From Nitrospirota bacterium (GTDB lineage Bacteria; Nitrospirota; Thermodesulfovibrionia; Thermodesulfovibrionales; Magnetobacteriaceae): a stretch of DNA of 40,572 nt. The notes under the pieces were generated by a model. It was given only the letters and a program-made list of their open reading frames with translations, ran no database searches and was not told where the DNA came from. The translations under genes and the position numbers were made by a program. Positions 1-9,240 of this stretch are shown piece by piece. Numbering within the stretch: the first letter of the stretch is position 1; the number at the start of each line of letters is the position of its first letter. Location of the stretch: assembly GCA_015233685.1 (NCBI GenBank), contig JADFXF010000013.1:1-40572 (forward strand). The letters run 5' to 3'.

Positions 1-1
1 C

Positions 2-1165
2 ATGGTCAGGGTCTTTGACGGCACACTTACGAAGGGTACGCAGATAAAGATGATGTCAACCGGCAAGGTATTCGAGGTCATTGACGTGGGGGTGTTTACG
101 CCAAAGCTCCTCTATACTGAGGCGCTGGGACCCGGCACTGTGGGATTTATATCGGCAAATATGAAGACAGTTGGGGACACGAAAATCGGGGATACGATAA
201 CCTACGCCCAGGGTGGCGCCTCTGAACCCCTGCCCGGTTATAAAGAAATAAAACCAATGGTATTTTGCGGTATCTACCCCACTGAGACACACGAATATGA
301 AGAGCTAAAGGATGCCCTGCTAAAGCTCGGCCTCAACGACGCCTCGTTCAGCTATGAGCCTGAGACCTCCACAGCGCTGGGATTCGGCTTCAGATGCGGA
401 TTCCTCGGCCTCCTGCACATGGACATCATAAAGGAACGGCTTGAGCGCGAGTTTAATCTGTCGCTGTTAAACACTGCTCCCACGGTTATTTACAGGGTTA
501 CAAAAAACGACGGCGATGTGGAGATGATAGATAATCCAACACAACTACCCGAGAGTTTTGTTAAAATAGAGGAGCCGTTTATTCTGGCGACGATTTTCGT
601 GCCGGAGAGATTTGTCGGCAATATCTTCGACTTGTGCCAGGACAAGAGAGGCACACAGAAGGAGTTCACTTATTATGGCAAGGACAGGGTGATGGTCGCA
701 TACGAGCTGCCGATGAACGAGATATTGTGGGATTTTTTCGACAGATTGAAGTCCATATCAAAGGGCTACGCCTCAATGGATTATGACTTCATCGGCTACA
801 GGGAAGCTGATTTGGTCAAGCTCGACATCCTGATAAACGCAAAGACCGTTGATGCCCTTTCGCTCATAGTGCACAAGGACAAGTCCTATCACAAGGGGCG
901 GCAGATTGTGGAAAACCTGCGCAAGGTCATAGAGCGCCAGCTCTATGAGATAGCTATACAGGCGGCCATAGGCAGGAAGATAATAGCCAGAGAGAGCGTA
1001 AAGGCCATGAGAAAGGATGTGCTGGCCAAGTGCTATGGCGGCGATATTACAAGAAAAAGAAAATTGTTGGAAAAACAAAAGGAAGGTAAAAAAAGAATGA
1101 AACAAATAGGCAACATAGAGATACCACAGGAGGCCTTTTTAGCGGTTATGAGGATAGACAAATGA
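2..1165 (+). CDS. lepA: Elongation factor 4 (LepA), 3' part of gene
   Basis: EF4 is a ribosome-associated translational GTPase that back-translocates or remodels stalled ribosomes. The visible 387 residues cover domain II onward: the EF-G-like domain III/V region with the motif [14 protein letters not shown], and the LepA-specific C-terminal domain ending in a lysine-rich stretch ([22 protein letters not shown]) followed by EAFLAVM, which is diagnostic of the family. Bacterial LepA is about 600 residues, so roughly 210 N-terminal residues, including the G domain, lie left of the window. The Met at position 2 is internal and not the real start. The stop overlaps the lepB start by 4 bases, so lepA and lepB are translationally coupled, a common pairing in bacteria. 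Confidence 0.96.
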   Translation: MVRVFDGTLTKGTQIKMMSTGKVFEVIDVGVFTPKLLYTEALGPGTVGFISANMKTVGDTKIGDTITYAQGGASEPLPGYKEIKPMVFCGIYPTETHEYEELKDALLKLGLNDASFSYEPETSTALGFGFRCGFLGLLHMDIIKERLEREFNLSLLNTAPTVIYRVTKNDGDVEMIDNPTQLPESFVKIEEPFILATIFVPERFVGNIFDLCQDKRGTQKEFTYYGKDRVMVAYELPMNEILWDFFDRLKSISKGYASMDYDFIGYREADLVKLDILINAKTVDALSLIVHKDKSYHKGRQIVENLRKVIERQLYEIAIQAAIGRKIIARESVKAMRKDVLAKCYGGDITRKRKLLEKQKEGKKRMKQIGNIEIPQEAFLAVMRIDK

Positions 1166-1779
1166 AAAAAACTGTTTTCAGGGAATACTCAGAAGCAATT
1201 GTAACCGCCCTGTTACTGGCCCTTGTAATACGCGCGTTCGTGATTCAGGCATATAAAATCCCCTCAGGCTCAATGGAGACGACACTGCTGGTAGGTGACC
1301 AGCTACTGGTGAATAAGTTCGTCTATGGCATAATGATTCCTTTTACTGACACTAAAATTCTCATGTTCAATCAGCCTAAAAGGGGCGATATAATAGTGTT
1401 CAAGTATCCCGAAGACGTCAGCAGGGATTTTATAAAGCGTGTCATAGCCGTAGGCGGAGATGTCGTTGAGGTAGTAGATAAAGAGGTCTATGTAAACCAC
1501 GAGAAGCTCGTTGAACCATTCACAAGGCACACGGACACATCAATGAGAAACGGTATTCCCCCGCGCGACAACATGGAACCAAGGCGAGTCCCTCAGGGTA
1601 AGCTCTTTGTCATGGGCGACAACCGCGACAATAGCCAGGACAGCCGCTTCTGGGGCTTCGTAGATCTGAATCTTGTGCGTGGAAAGGCCCTGATTATTTA
1701 TTGGTCATGGGATAATTCTCAAAATATAAACTGGTATGACCATATCAGATTTAATCGTATCGGGAGGCTGGTGAAATGA
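1162..1779 (+). CDS. lepB: Signal peptidase I
   Basis: Membrane-anchored serine protease that removes signal peptides from Sec- and Tat-exported proteins. The 205-residue protein has one N-terminal membrane segment (about residues 11-30), then the catalytic serine in PSGSM (Ser37) and the catalytic lysine in [10 protein letters not shown] (Lys92). The box [14 protein letters not shown] that completes the S26 family signature follows near residue 152. Its length is typical of the short, single-anchor forms. The ATG overlaps the lepA stop (ATGA), and its own stop overlaps the next ORF in the same way, so the three genes form one transcript. Confidence 0.96.
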   Translation: MKKTVFREYSEAIVTALLLALVIRAFVIQAYKIPSGSMETTLLVGDQLLVNKFVYGIMIPFTDTKILMFNQPKRGDIIVFKYPEDVSRDFIKRVIAVGGDVVEVVDKEVYVNHEKLVEPFTRHTDTSMRNGIPPRDNMEPRRVPQGKLFVMGDNRDNSQDSRFWGFVDLNLVRGKALIIYWSWDNSQNINWYDHIRFNRIGRLVK

Positions 1780-2141
1780 TAAGAAAGAATATGTTGAACA
1801 ACGAACTCGGCGGTGGCGGTATCAAGGCAATCATTGTGATAGCCATTATAGTGGCCGGGCTGTACTCTGGATACAAGTTCGCAATGCCGCACTTCAAACA
1901 TAATACGATGATGTCGGAGGCGAAAGAAATAGCCAGGCTGGGACAGGATAAAGAAAAAACCCTTGAGCTGGTGAACGAAAAGGTGCAGGAAATAGGAATC
2001 CCCGTAAAGAAAGAACAGATAGACGTCACATTCGACAGAGAAAAGAGGATTGTGACAATAAAAATGGCGTGGAACGTAGAGGTTGACCTCATGGGCTTCT
2101 ATAAAAAAACCCTTTTCTTCAGGGTTGACGTAAAAGAATAA
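1776..2141 (+). CDS. Small single-pass membrane protein, DUF4845-like
   Basis: A 121-residue protein that starts inside the lepB stop codon (ATGA overlap). It has a glycine-rich N-terminus (LGGGGIK), one hydrophobic membrane segment at about residues 16-33, and a soluble alpha/beta tail with alternating hydrophobic strands (VDVTFD, IVTIKMAW, LFFRVDV). This layout, and its place directly after lepB, resemble DUF4845-type proteins found beside signal peptidase genes in other bacteria. That similarity is from pattern only and no catalytic residues are apparent. It could be a pilin-like or accessory membrane protein; the function is unknown. Confidence 0.75.
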   Translation: MIRKNMLNNELGGGGIKAIIVIAIIVAGLYSGYKFAMPHFKHNTMMSEAKEIARLGQDKEKTLELVNEKVQEIGIPVKKEQIDVTFDREKRIVTIKMAWNVEVDLMGFYKKTLFFRVDVKE

Positions 2142-2143
2142 TA

Positions 2144-2803
2144 ATGTTCACGGGGATAACTCTATCCATAGGGGAAGTGGCCTCAATGAAGAGGAAACAC
2201 GGTGTAACCGAACTGGTGGTCACTGATGCTGTCATATCGCAGGACGCGCAAATCGGCGACAGTGTGTCAGTGGATGGCGTATGCCTTACGGTGGTCAAAA
2301 GGGAAGGGAACAAGATGTTTTTTGACGTTTCGGATGAGACCCAAAAAAGCTCAGGGGCGGGCGACCTGCGCCCTGGTGCAAAGGTAAACCTTGAACCGGC
2401 TATGGCGGCTCCTGGCAGGTTCGGCGGGCACTTCGTCACCGGACATATAGACGGCACAGGGACTATCGAATCGAAACGCGCGGCAGGAGGGGGCGTCATA
2501 GAGATACTCATTCAAGCCCCGCCCGTGATTCAAAAGTACATCGTAAAGAAGGGTTCAATAGCGGTGGACGGCGTCAGCCTGACGGTTGCAGACGTGTGGG
2601 TGGGTGGGTTTTCCATCGTCATAATCCCCCATACATCGGGCGTAACGACACTTGGGGCCAAAAATCGGGGCGACAGCGTAAACCTTGAGACAGACATTAT
2701 AGGCAAATACGTCGAAAAGTTTGTCGCCGCATATTCGGGAAACAGCGCCGGAGGCGGTGGAAATTTATTAAATAAATTAAGAGAGGAAGGTTTCACAAGA
2801 TGA
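2144..2803 (+). CDS. ribE: Riboflavin synthase, alpha subunit
   Basis: Catalyses the dismutation of two 6,7-dimethyl-8-ribityllumazine molecules to riboflavin in the cytoplasm. The start MFTGIT and the two consecutive lumazine-binding repeats (about residues 1-95 and 96-195) are diagnostic. The repeats share the pattern [13 protein letters not shown] in the first and [15 protein letters not shown] in the second, and [13 protein letters not shown] joins them. The 219 residues match the family. It begins 2 bases after the previous stop and its stop overlaps the ribBA ATG. The C-terminal tail ([18 protein letters not shown]) is a normal variable end. The short junction leaves no room for an FMN riboswitch directly upstream. 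Confidence 0.96.
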   Translation: MFTGITLSIGEVASMKRKHGVTELVVTDAVISQDAQIGDSVSVDGVCLTVVKREGNKMFFDVSDETQKSSGAGDLRPGAKVNLEPAMAAPGRFGGHFVTGHIDGTGTIESKRAAGGGVIEILIQAPPVIQKYIVKKGSIAVDGVSLTVADVWVGGFSIVIIPHTSGVTTLGAKNRGDSVNLETDIIGKYVEKFVAAYSGNSAGGGGNLLNKLREEGFTR

Positions 2804-4017
2804 GGACCAGACATTCGTTTAACACCATAGAAGAGGCAATAACAGACATAAAAGAAGGGAAGATGGTAATCCTCATAGACGACGAGGACAGGGAAAACGA
2901 GGGCGACCTGTGCATTGCCGCTGAGAAAATCACCCCCGACGTGATAAATTTTATGGCCATGTACGGCAGGGGGCTGATTTGTCTTAGTCTTAACGCCGAG
3001 AAAGTCGAAAAGCTTAACCTCCCCATGATGACAAGCAACAATACCTCGTCCTTTGGCACGGCCTTTACGGTATCAATAGAGGCCAGAAAGGGAGTCACCA
3101 CGGGCATCTCAGCCGCTGACAGGGCAAAGACTATTCTTACCGCAATCAATCCCGACTGCCGCCCTGAGGACCTTGCCCGTCCGGGACATGTATTTCCTCT
3201 TAGAGCCAAGCCCGGCGGCGTCTTACAAAGGGCGGGTCAAACTGAGGGTTCTGTTGATCTGGCAAAACTTGCAGGTCTTACCCCCTCCGGTGTAATCTGC
3301 GAGATACTCAACGACGATGGCACTATGGCAAGGGTGCCGCAGCTTATGGAGTTTGCCTCCAGACACCAGATAAAAATCGTTACAATAGAAGACCTCATTG
3401 AGTACAGGCTCAAAAACGAGAGGCTGATAAAACGCGTTGCAAACGTAAAATGTCCGACGAGATACGGCGGCGACTTCAGGGCTATCGCATACGAAAACGC
3501 CGTGGACGAGCATGTCCATCTCGCCCTTATAAAGGGCAATATCACGGCTGATGAGCCTGTGCTTGTGCGTGTACACTCGGAGTGCCTCACCGGAGATGTG
3601 TTCGGCTCAAAGCGCTGCGACTGTGGGCAGCAGCTCCAAAGGGCAATGGAGATAATAGACAAAGAGGGGCGCGGCGTGGTACTGTACATGAGACAGGAGG
3701 GACGCGGCATTGGCCTCGTCAATAAACTCAAGGCATATGAGCTTCAGGACCAGGGGCTTGACACCGTAGAGGCCAATCTTGAGCTGGGTTTTAAGGATGA
3801 CCTCAGAGACTATGGAATTGGGGCACAGATACTCGTTGATTTGGGCGTCAAGCAGATAGCCCTGATGACAAATAACCCAAGGAAAATAGTTGGATTAGAC
3901 GGCTACGACATCGAAATAGTAAAGCGCGTTCCTATTGAGATAACCCCGTGCGATAAGAATCTGGTTTATTTAAAGACGAAAAAGAAGAAAATGGGACATA
4001 TCCTGGATAAGGTATAG
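2800..4017 (+). CDS. ribBA: Bifunctional DHBP synthase / GTP cyclohydrolase II
   Basis: Provides both entry points to riboflavin. The N-terminal domain (residues 1-205) makes 3,4-dihydroxy-2-butanone 4-phosphate from ribulose 5-phosphate. The C-terminal domain (206-405) opens GTP to the pyrimidine precursor. The acidic loop [11 protein letters not shown] (27-37) and RPGHVFPL (127-134) mark the DHBP synthase. The zinc ligands Cys262, Cys273 and Cys275, plus RQEGRGIGL (298-306), mark GTP cyclohydrolase II. Both domains look intact. It overlaps the ribE stop by 4 bases and sits 16 bases before ribH, so ribE-ribBA-ribH is one unit. Confidence 0.97.
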   Translation: MRTRHSFNTIEEAITDIKEGKMVILIDDEDRENEGDLCIAAEKITPDVINFMAMYGRGLICLSLNAEKVEKLNLPMMTSNNTSSFGTAFTVSIEARKGVTTGISAADRAKTILTAINPDCRPEDLARPGHVFPLRAKPGGVLQRAGQTEGSVDLAKLAGLTPSGVICEILNDDGTMARVPQLMEFASRHQIKIVTIEDLIEYRLKNERLIKRVANVKCPTRYGGDFRAIAYENAVDEHVHLALIKGNITADEPVLVRVHSECLTGDVFGSKRCDCGQQLQRAMEIIDKEGRGVVLYMRQEGRGIGLVNKLKAYELQDQGLDTVEANLELGFKDDLRDYGIGAQILVDLGVKQIALMTNNPRKIVGLDGYDIEIVKRVPIEITPCDKNLVYLKTKKKKMGHILDKV

Positions 4018-4033
4018 GACAAAGGAGAAGCAG

Positions 4034-4495
4034 ATGAACATATACGAAGGAGACATAAACGCGAAGGGTTTTAGATTTTGCCTTATCGTAAGCCGCTTTA
4101 ACGATTTTATTACGGGCCGCCTTCTTGAGGGGGCGATAGACGCCCTTACAAGACATGGGGCAGACAGCGCTGACATATCAATAATAAAGGTTCCCGGGTC
4201 GTTTGAGGTGCCGCTGATTGCCAAAAAAGCGGCCGCATCAAAGGCCTATGACGCGGTTATCACGCTGGCCGCTATTATCCGCGGGGCAACGCCGCATTTC
4301 GAGTACGTAGCCGCGGAGGCGTCAAAGGGAATAGCCGCGGCCTCAATGGACACCGGAGTGCCCATAGCCTATGGCATAATAACCTCAGACACCATAGAGC
4401 AGGCAATTGAGCGCGCCGGAACCAAAAGCGGCAACAAGGGATGGGACGCGGCTATGACGGCAATAGAAATGGCTAATCTCATGAAGAAACTATAA
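4034..4495 (+). CDS. ribH: 6,7-dimethyl-8-ribityllumazine synthase
   Basis: Condenses the RibA-derived pyrimidine with DHBP to give lumazine, the substrate of RibE. The protein has 153 residues. The family features are the substrate loop ending in VPGSFEVP, the phosphate/pyrimidine loop [12 protein letters not shown] with the catalytic histidine region, and [23 protein letters not shown] near the C-terminus. A purine-rich ribosome-binding site (AAAGGAGAAG) lies just before the ATG. It is followed 10 bases later by nusB, a ribH-nusB pairing found across bacteria. Confidence 0.97.
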   Translation: MNIYEGDINAKGFRFCLIVSRFNDFITGRLLEGAIDALTRHGADSADISIIKVPGSFEVPLIAKKAAASKAYDAVITLAAIIRGATPHFEYVAAEASKGIAAASMDTGVPIAYGIITSDTIEQAIERAGTKSGNKGWDAAMTAIEMANLMKKL

Positions 4496-4505
4496 CCGAC
4501 CGCTT

Positions 4506-4958
4506 ATGACGAGAAGACAAGCACGGGAATACGTCTTACAAGCACTGTTTCAATATGAATTTACGAAGTCTGTCTCCGGCAGGCAGGAGATAAAGGAGGG
4601 GCTTGTCTATAAATCCCCGTCAGACGATATACTCGAATTCATAGAGGATCTCATAGGAGGGGTAATAAAACATTTGGAAGAAATTGACGATATCATACAA
4701 TCGGTCTCGAAGCATTGGGAACTGCAGAGGATTGCCTCCGTAGACAGGAATATTATCAGATTTGCCGTGTATGAATTACTCTACAGGGCGGACATACCGG
4801 CGGCGGTTACTATTAACGAGGCCGTGGATATAGCAAAAAAGTATTCAACCCTTGAGTCCTTTTCATTCATTAACGGCATATTGGACACGATTGCGCACGC
4901 TAACACCCCGGACAATGCCAAAAATGTCAAACCGTCGGCAAGGGAGTGCAACAAATGA
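4506..4958 (+). CDS. nusB: Transcription antitermination factor NusB
   Basis: RNA-binding protein that joins NusE (S10) and boxA RNA in rRNA antitermination complexes. The 150 residues are all-helical. The start TRRQAREYVLQALFQYEF, the central WELQRIASVDRNIIRFAVYELLY, and PAAVTINEAVDIAKKYS followed by FINGILD are the family signatures. The ATG follows ribH by 10 bases. The stop overlaps the next start as ATGA at 4955-4958. The C-terminal 15 or so residues (NAKNVKPSARECNK) are a non-conserved tail. Confidence 0.95.
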   Translation: MTRRQAREYVLQALFQYEFTKSVSGRQEIKEGLVYKSPSDDILEFIEDLIGGVIKHLEEIDDIIQSVSKHWELQRIASVDRNIIRFAVYELLYRADIPAAVTINEAVDIAKKYSTLESFSFINGILDTIAHANTPDNAKNVKPSARECNK

Positions 4959-5683
4959 CACGCTACGCGGTAATCTCCGATGTACACGCAAACCTGCACG
5001 CACTCAATGCGGTTGTCCGTGACATAGAAGGCCGCGGGATTGAGGAGATTTACTTCTCCGGCGACATAGTCGGCTATGGCCCAAAGCCAAACGAGTGTAT
5101 AGATATAATAACGCGGCGCTGCAAGATACTCATCGCCGGCAACCACGACTGGGCGGTCGTGGATTATACCGACACCGAGTATTTTAACGAAATCGCCATG
5201 CTTGCCATTGAATGGACGAGGGAGAAACTCACGGACAAACATATGGACGACATAAGGGCGTTTAAACTATTCAAATCCGACCCGGCACGCGATGCGATGT
5301 TTGTCCACGCCACGCCAAAAGACCCTGATAACTGGGACTATATCTTTTCGCTGACAAACGCGGCGGCTAACTTTCAGAGTTTTAAACAAAAATTCTGTTT
5401 CGTAGGCCACAGTCACACGCCGGTTATAATAGAACACTCTGGCCCCGGCGAGATGTCAACTATATGGGACAAGACTGAAATAAGGGAAACAAGCCGTTAC
5501 ATAGTAAACGTGGGAAGCGTGGGGCAGCCGCGCGACGGCGACACACGCGCCTCATACGTGCTCGCCGATGACACAAACATTGAAATAATCCGTGTCCCAT
5601 ATGACATACAAAAGACCCAGGAGGAGATGGCAGAGGCAGGACTACCGGCAAGGCTCATTGAGCGATTGTCTTTCGGGCATTAA
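4955..5683 (+). CDS. Metallophosphoesterase, YfcE/diadenosine-tetraphosphatase-like
   Basis: Calcineurin-like phosphoesterase with the full set of metal-binding motifs: DVHANLHAL (block I), GDIVGYGPKPNECI (block II), GNHDWAV (block III), a distal FVHATP and GHSHTP. These coordinate two metals for phosphoester hydrolysis. The substrate cannot be told from sequence; relatives act on nucleotides, cyclic nucleotides or phosphoproteins. I chose the ATG at 4955 because it has a ribosome-binding site (AGGGAG at 4941-4946) and overlaps the nusB stop. A GTG three codons upstream (4946) is possible but less likely. It is co-directional with purB, which follows after 34 bases. Confidence 0.88.
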   Translation: MTRYAVISDVHANLHALNAVVRDIEGRGIEEIYFSGDIVGYGPKPNECIDIITRRCKILIAGNHDWAVVDYTDTEYFNEIAMLAIEWTREKLTDKHMDDIRAFKLFKSDPARDAMFVHATPKDPDNWDYIFSLTNAAANFQSFKQKFCFVGHSHTPVIIEHSGPGEMSTIWDKTEIRETSRYIVNVGSVGQPRDGDTRASYVLADDTNIEIIRVPYDIQKTQEEMAEAGLPARLIERLSFGH

Positions 5684-5717
5684 ATTAATCACAAGGGGTT
5701 ATTAAAACACAAATAAT

Positions 5718-7049
5718 ATGATAGAACGATATACGAAAAAAGAGATGGGACAGTTGTGGACGCTTGATGCCAAGTACAGGAAGTGGCTTGAGGTGGAGTT
5801 GGCGGTGTGCGAGGCATGGGCTGGAAAAGGAGAAATCCCCGACGCGGCGCTGAAAACAATTAAAGAAAAGGTCGGCTTCGACATCGGGCGCATTGATGAG
5901 ATTGAGGCCGAGGTCAAACACGACGTCATTGCCTTTCTCACCAGCGTTTCAGAGCACGTCGGCCCGGAATCGAGATATATCCACAAGGGGCTGACCTCGT
6001 CCGATGTCCTTGATACCGCAAACGCCCTGCTTATGCGGGACGCCGCTGATATTATCATAGGCGATATTAAGTCCCTCATGGAAGTCCTCAGGGAACAGGC
6101 CATTAAATATAAAAACACCCCGTGCATAGGGCGAAGCCACGGCATTCACGCCGAACCGATGGTGTTTGGCCTGAAATTTGCCCTCTGGTATGAGGAGATG
6201 AGAAGAAATCTTCAAAGAATGGAGAGAGCGCGTAAGACGATAAGCGCGGGGAAGCTCTCCGGCGCCGTCGGAACGTTTTCCAGCATAGACCCCGACATAG
6301 AAACCATAGTGCTGAAAAAACTTGGCCTTGTCCCCGAAACTGTGGCCACGCAAATAGTTCAGCGCGACAGACACGCGGAGTTTATGACAACGCTTGCCAT
6401 AGTTGCCGCGACAATCGAAAAAATCGCCATGGAGATAAGACACCTGCAGCGCACGGAGGTACGCGAGGCTGAGGAGCCATTTTCTGTGGGCCAGAAAGGC
6501 TCATCAGCAATGCCCCACAAGCGCAACCCCATAGGAAGCGAAAACCTCACCGGCCTTGCCCGCGTCGTACGCGGCAACGCGATGGCCGCCATTGAAAACG
6601 TCGCCCTGTGGCATGAGCGCGACATCAGCCACTCATCAGTGGAGCGAATTATCATTCCGGACAGCACAATTCTCATTGACTACATGCTGGTACGCCTGAA
6701 AGGAATCCTGTCGAAACTGATTGTTTATCCAGAGGCGATGCTTAGAAATCTCGAAGTAAGCCACGGGCTATATAATTCACAAAAGGTGTTGCTGGCGCTT
6801 ACAGAATCGGGAATGACCAGAGAGGACGCCTATGCGGAGGTCCAAAAGAAGGCCATGGAGAGCTGGGCGGAAGGCACGAGTTTTAAGAAACTCCTGCAAG
6901 GAGGCGAAGCGATTAAGGCTTATCTGTCGGGCGGAGCGCTTGATAAACTGTTCGCCTTAGACGACTACCTCAAGCACATTGACTTTATATATAAACGTGT
7001 GTTCCCGGAGGGGGACAAAGACGCTGACGCCGCCCGCGAAACGCCCTAA
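5718..7049 (+). CDS. purB: Adenylosuccinate lyase
   Basis: Fumarase/aspartase superfamily enzyme acting twice in purine synthesis: cleavage of SAICAR and of adenylosuccinate, each releasing fumarate. The 443 residues carry the superfamily signature GSSAMPHKRNPIGSENL with the catalytic serine loop. The substrate-binding segments TSSDVLDTANALLMRDA and GRSHGIHAEPMVFG with the conserved His are also present. The N-terminus (MIERYTKKEMGQLW) matches the family, which supports the ATG at 5718, although no good ribosome-binding site lies within 12 bases of it. Its end overlaps the longest reading of the next gene by 71 bases. Confidence 0.96.
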   Translation: MIERYTKKEMGQLWTLDAKYRKWLEVELAVCEAWAGKGEIPDAALKTIKEKVGFDIGRIDEIEAEVKHDVIAFLTSVSEHVGPESRYIHKGLTSSDVLDTANALLMRDAADIIIGDIKSLMEVLREQAIKYKNTPCIGRSHGIHAEPMVFGLKFALWYEEMRRNLQRMERARKTISAGKLSGAVGTFSSIDPDIETIVLKKLGLVPETVATQIVQRDRHAEFMTTLAIVAATIEKIAMEIRHLQRTEVREAEEPFSVGQKGSSAMPHKRNPIGSENLTGLARVVRGNAMAAIENVALWHERDISHSSVERIIIPDSTILIDYMLVRLKGILSKLIVYPEAMLRNLEVSHGLYNSQKVLLALTESGMTREDAYAEVQKKAMESWAEGTSFKKLLQGGEAIKAYLSGGALDKLFALDDYLKHIDFIYKRVFPEGDKDADAARETP

Positions 7050-7980
7050 GACCCATTTTCTGAACAGGCCAGCCGTCTATCGGCTAGGTACGAAGTGGGC
7101 AGGGCGCCTGCCCATGCCCCTTGCCTACGCAATAGCCGACGGTGCCGCGGGGGTGAGCCTTATACTCTACCGGAAGGCGCTAAGAAACACGATTGAAAAC
7201 CTTCGCATGGTCTTACAGGGGGAATCACAGGGGTCACTTGCCGCCTCAGCCCGTAAGCTGTTCAGAAACTATGCCAGATACCTTGTTGATTACGCTATGT
7301 TTGCCTTTCTGCCAGAGGATGAAATTCTCAAAAAGATAGTCTCCTTTGAGGGAAAAGACATTCTTGATGCAGCAGTCAACCAGGGAAAGGGCATCATCCT
7401 TCTGACCGCGCATATGGGAAACTGGGAACTCGGCGGTCTTTTTCTGAACAGCCTTGGCCTCAGGATACACGTCCTGACAAACAGAGACGAAAATCCTGGG
7501 GTAGACGAGGCAAGGACGCGTTATAGACAAAGACACGGCATAAAAACGATAACAGTAGGTGCGTCAACCCCATTGTCGTCGGTGGAGCTGGCCGGGGCGC
7601 TGTTCAGGGGCGAAGTCGTCGCTATGCTCATAGACCGTCATAACCCACTCATGGGAAATATTAAGATAGAGTTTTTCGGCAAAAAAGCAGATTTCCCCGC
7701 AGGCCCGTTCATATTAAGCAAGATGACGGGCGCTCCAATAATCACGGGCTTTGTCGTCATGGAAAAAGGCGGCTACAAGGGCATAATAGAGGGGCCTTTT
7801 ACCGTGACTAATGATATTGATGGGGCCGCCCATAAGGCCGTAGAAAGCCTCCAGCGCAATATCGCAAAATATCCCTGCCAATGGTATAATTTTGACATGG
7901 GAGGCGCGGACAGCTTAGGACATGGAATCGCAACCCTTACCGAATCAATGCCGGTTGATATAATTAAACAAGGTGGCTAA
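6979..7980 (+). CDS. Lysophospholipid acyltransferase, LpxL/HtrB lipid A family
   Basis: Membrane-associated acyltransferase of the lipid A late-acylation family. The catalytic H-x4-E/D motif is seen as HMGNWE in ILLTAHMGNWELGG (about residues 145-158). Downstream motifs are AMLIDRHNP and FPAGPFILSKMTGAPIITGF, and the gene ends with a PCQWYNFD motif typical of the family. It implies an outer membrane with acylated lipid A. The 5' end is uncertain: the longest ORF uses a TTG at 6979 inside purB, GTG 6997 is possible, and a CTG at 7024 lies about 9 bases after a GGAGGGGG tract. The conserved region begins only after the purB stop (FLNRPAVYRLG). The stop overlaps the next ATG by one base. Confidence 0.85.
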   Translation: MTLYINVCSRRGTKTLTPPAKRPKTHFLNRPAVYRLGTKWAGRLPMPLAYAIADGAAGVSLILYRKALRNTIENLRMVLQGESQGSLAASARKLFRNYARYLVDYAMFAFLPEDEILKKIVSFEGKDILDAAVNQGKGIILLTAHMGNWELGGLFLNSLGLRIHVLTNRDENPGVDEARTRYRQRHGIKTITVGASTPLSSVELAGALFRGEVVAMLIDRHNPLMGNIKIEFFGKKADFPAGPFILSKMTGAPIITGFVVMEKGGYKGIIEGPFTVTNDIDGAAHKAVESLQRNIAKYPCQWYNFDMGGADSLGHGIATLTESMPVDIIKQGG

Positions 7981-8273
7981 TGAATACCATAGATGAGATA
8001 AAGGCTATAATCAACTCTAATAGGGAAGTCCTTGAACAACGGTTTAATGTCAAAACCATTGGCGTATTTGGCTCATATGTGCGTGGGGAGCAGAAAAAAC
8101 GCAGCGATATAGACATCCTCGTTGAGTTCAGCGGCAGCGTAGGCTTGATAGAATTTATGCAGCTTGAGGGTTATTTGACTGAGGTTCTCGGCATAAAAGT
8201 TGACCTCGTTACAAAGGACGCGCTGAAACCGTATGTCGGCATGCATATCCTCAATGAAGTAGTGTATGTATGA
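7980..8273 (+). CDS. mntA: MntA-type minimal nucleotidyltransferase (antitoxin-like)
   Basis: A 97-residue minimal nucleotidyltransferase with the motif GSYVRGEQKKRSDIDILVEF (GSxxRGxxxxxSDxDLxV), which holds the two metal-binding Asp residues of the polymerase-beta fold. A third acidic position, KVDLVTKDAL, follows. Such proteins are antitoxins that AMPylate a HEPN (HepT) partner. The next ORF, overlapping by 4 bases, is exactly such a partner but is truncated. This gene looks intact. It may persist as an orphan antitoxin. The context is a decayed type VII toxin-antitoxin locus next to insertion-sequence scars. Confidence 0.88.
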   Translation: MNTIDEIKAIINSNREVLEQRFNVKTIGVFGSYVRGEQKKRSDIDILVEFSGSVGLIEFMQLEGYLTEVLGIKVDLVTKDALKPYVGMHILNEVVYV

Positions 8274-8464
8274 AAAAGCGTGAAAACAGGGATTACCTCA
8301 ACGACATTGCGGAATCCATTGACGATGCTATTTCATTTGTAAAGGGCATGACATACAATGAGTTTATCCTGGATAAGAAGACGATAAACGCTGTGGTACG
8401 GAGCCTTGAAATCATCGGCGAGGCCGCAAATAATATCAGCAAATCAATTACGCAACCGGCATAG
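8270..8464 (+). pseudogene. hepT: Truncated HepT (HEPN, DUF86) toxin remnant
   Basis: Sixty-four residues match the N-terminal half of DUF86/HepT: RDYLNDIAESIDDAISFVKGMTYNEF, then the helix VVRSLEIIGEAANNISKSI. Normal HepT is about 110-120 residues and carries the RNase motif R-x4-6-H (usually RDKLIHxY) in its second half. Here translation stops after ITQPA, and none of the three forward frames downstream (8465-8560) restores the motif. The toxin is therefore probably inactive. The break is 46 bases upstream of a tandem repeat that resembles insertion-sequence ends, so a past insertion or deletion is a likely cause (inference). Confidence 0.8.
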
Positions 8465-8509
8465 GCTGGACTGGATACCTTAACCGCATATGAGCTATTA
8501 TTATTAACC

Positions 8510-8557
8510 GGATAGGACATTTCTATTTTGCTAAGGATAGGACATTTCTACTTTGCT
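8510..8557. repeat. Tandem 23-base repeat, likely insertion-sequence end remnant
   Basis: Two near-identical 23-base copies at 8510-8532 and 8535-8557, period 25, read GGATAGGACATTTCTA followed by T or C and TTTGCT. The core GGACATTTCTATTT recurs at 21953-21966. Multiple short repeats of this kind occur at the ends of IS21-like elements. No transposase gene remains here, so this is scored as a scar. The family assignment is from memory of pattern and not from a search. Confidence 0.55.
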
Positions 8558-8674
8558 GTGACAAACTACTCAGGAATTTGCTATTTTATGGCATTCATAT
8601 GTTACAATACCGTCGCTAGCGCAGAATATGTCGGGTTTCCCGATAGAATCTATTTGTTATTGGGAGTTATAGTT

Positions 8675-9154
8675 ATGAGACTTAAGAAGATGGTTGCAGG
8701 GGTGTGGGTTGTGTTTGTATTAGCCGTAATTCCGATGTTGTGTGCCGCTGAGGCGCCAGTGGCAGAGAGGGTGTGGCCAGCTCAGGTTGATGAGATGGTG
8801 GCAAAGGTCAAAAAAGAAATAAAACTCATAGACATGGAGGCCTTTAAGAAGATCGTTGACAACAAGGGCGACGCCATAATCATAGATGCCAGAGAACCTG
8901 AGGAGTTTACAAGCGGCCACATCCCCGGCGCCGTTAATATCCCCCGCGGTCTCGCCGAATTTAAGATATGGAAGGCCATCGCCGGATTTCCGGACAAGAC
9001 CAATACCGCTTTAAAACTCTATGTATATTGCAAACTCGGCGGCAGGGCCGCGCTGACAGTAAAGGCGCTGCAAGATGTAGGATTCACCAACGTAACCTCT
9101 GTGGATATGAAGATAGCCGACTGGGTCAAGGCCAACTACCCCATAGAGAGATAG
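8675..9154 (+). CDS. Exported rhodanese-like sulfurtransferase
   Basis: A 159-residue single-domain rhodanese with an N-terminal signal peptide (RLKKMVAGVWVVFVLAVIPMLCAAEA; likely cleaved near residue 25). The rhodanese fold is marked by AIIIDAREPEEFTSGHIPGAVNIPRG, and the active-site loop CKLGGR has the persulfide-forming Cys119. It probably handles sulfane sulfur in the periplasm, which fits the Psr/Phs-like operon that follows. I chose the ATG at 8675 because it has a GGGAG ribosome-binding site at 8662-8666 and gives a clean signal peptide. The longer reading from 8528 would place the repeat scar in the coding sequence and adds no recognisable domain. Confidence 0.88.
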   Translation: MRLKKMVAGVWVVFVLAVIPMLCAAEAPVAERVWPAQVDEMVAKVKKEIKLIDMEAFKKIVDNKGDAIIIDAREPEEFTSGHIPGAVNIPRGLAEFKIWKAIAGFPDKTNTALKLYVYCKLGGRAALTVKALQDVGFTNVTSVDMKIADWVKANYPIER

Positions 9155-9240
9155 GGTTTACAATACATATACAGCAAGGCGGTACGTGACAGTGCCATCT
9201 TGTTGACATGTTCAAAAAATATGCGTCAGGAGGCGACACT

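Noticed and set aside
773-1105. Long antisense ORFs opposite lepA, kdpB, kdpD and other genes
   Set aside because: They mirror the codon structure of well-identified genes on the other strand and lack ribosome-binding sites and known domains.
2118-2150. FMN riboswitch ahead of the riboflavin genes
   Set aside because: ribE starts 2 bases after the previous stop and the upstream sequence is coding; no RFN element could be recognised.
8528-8674. N-terminal extension of the rhodanese
   Set aside because: The extension would read through the repeat scar, while the ATG at 8675 has a ribosome-binding site and gives a proper signal peptide.
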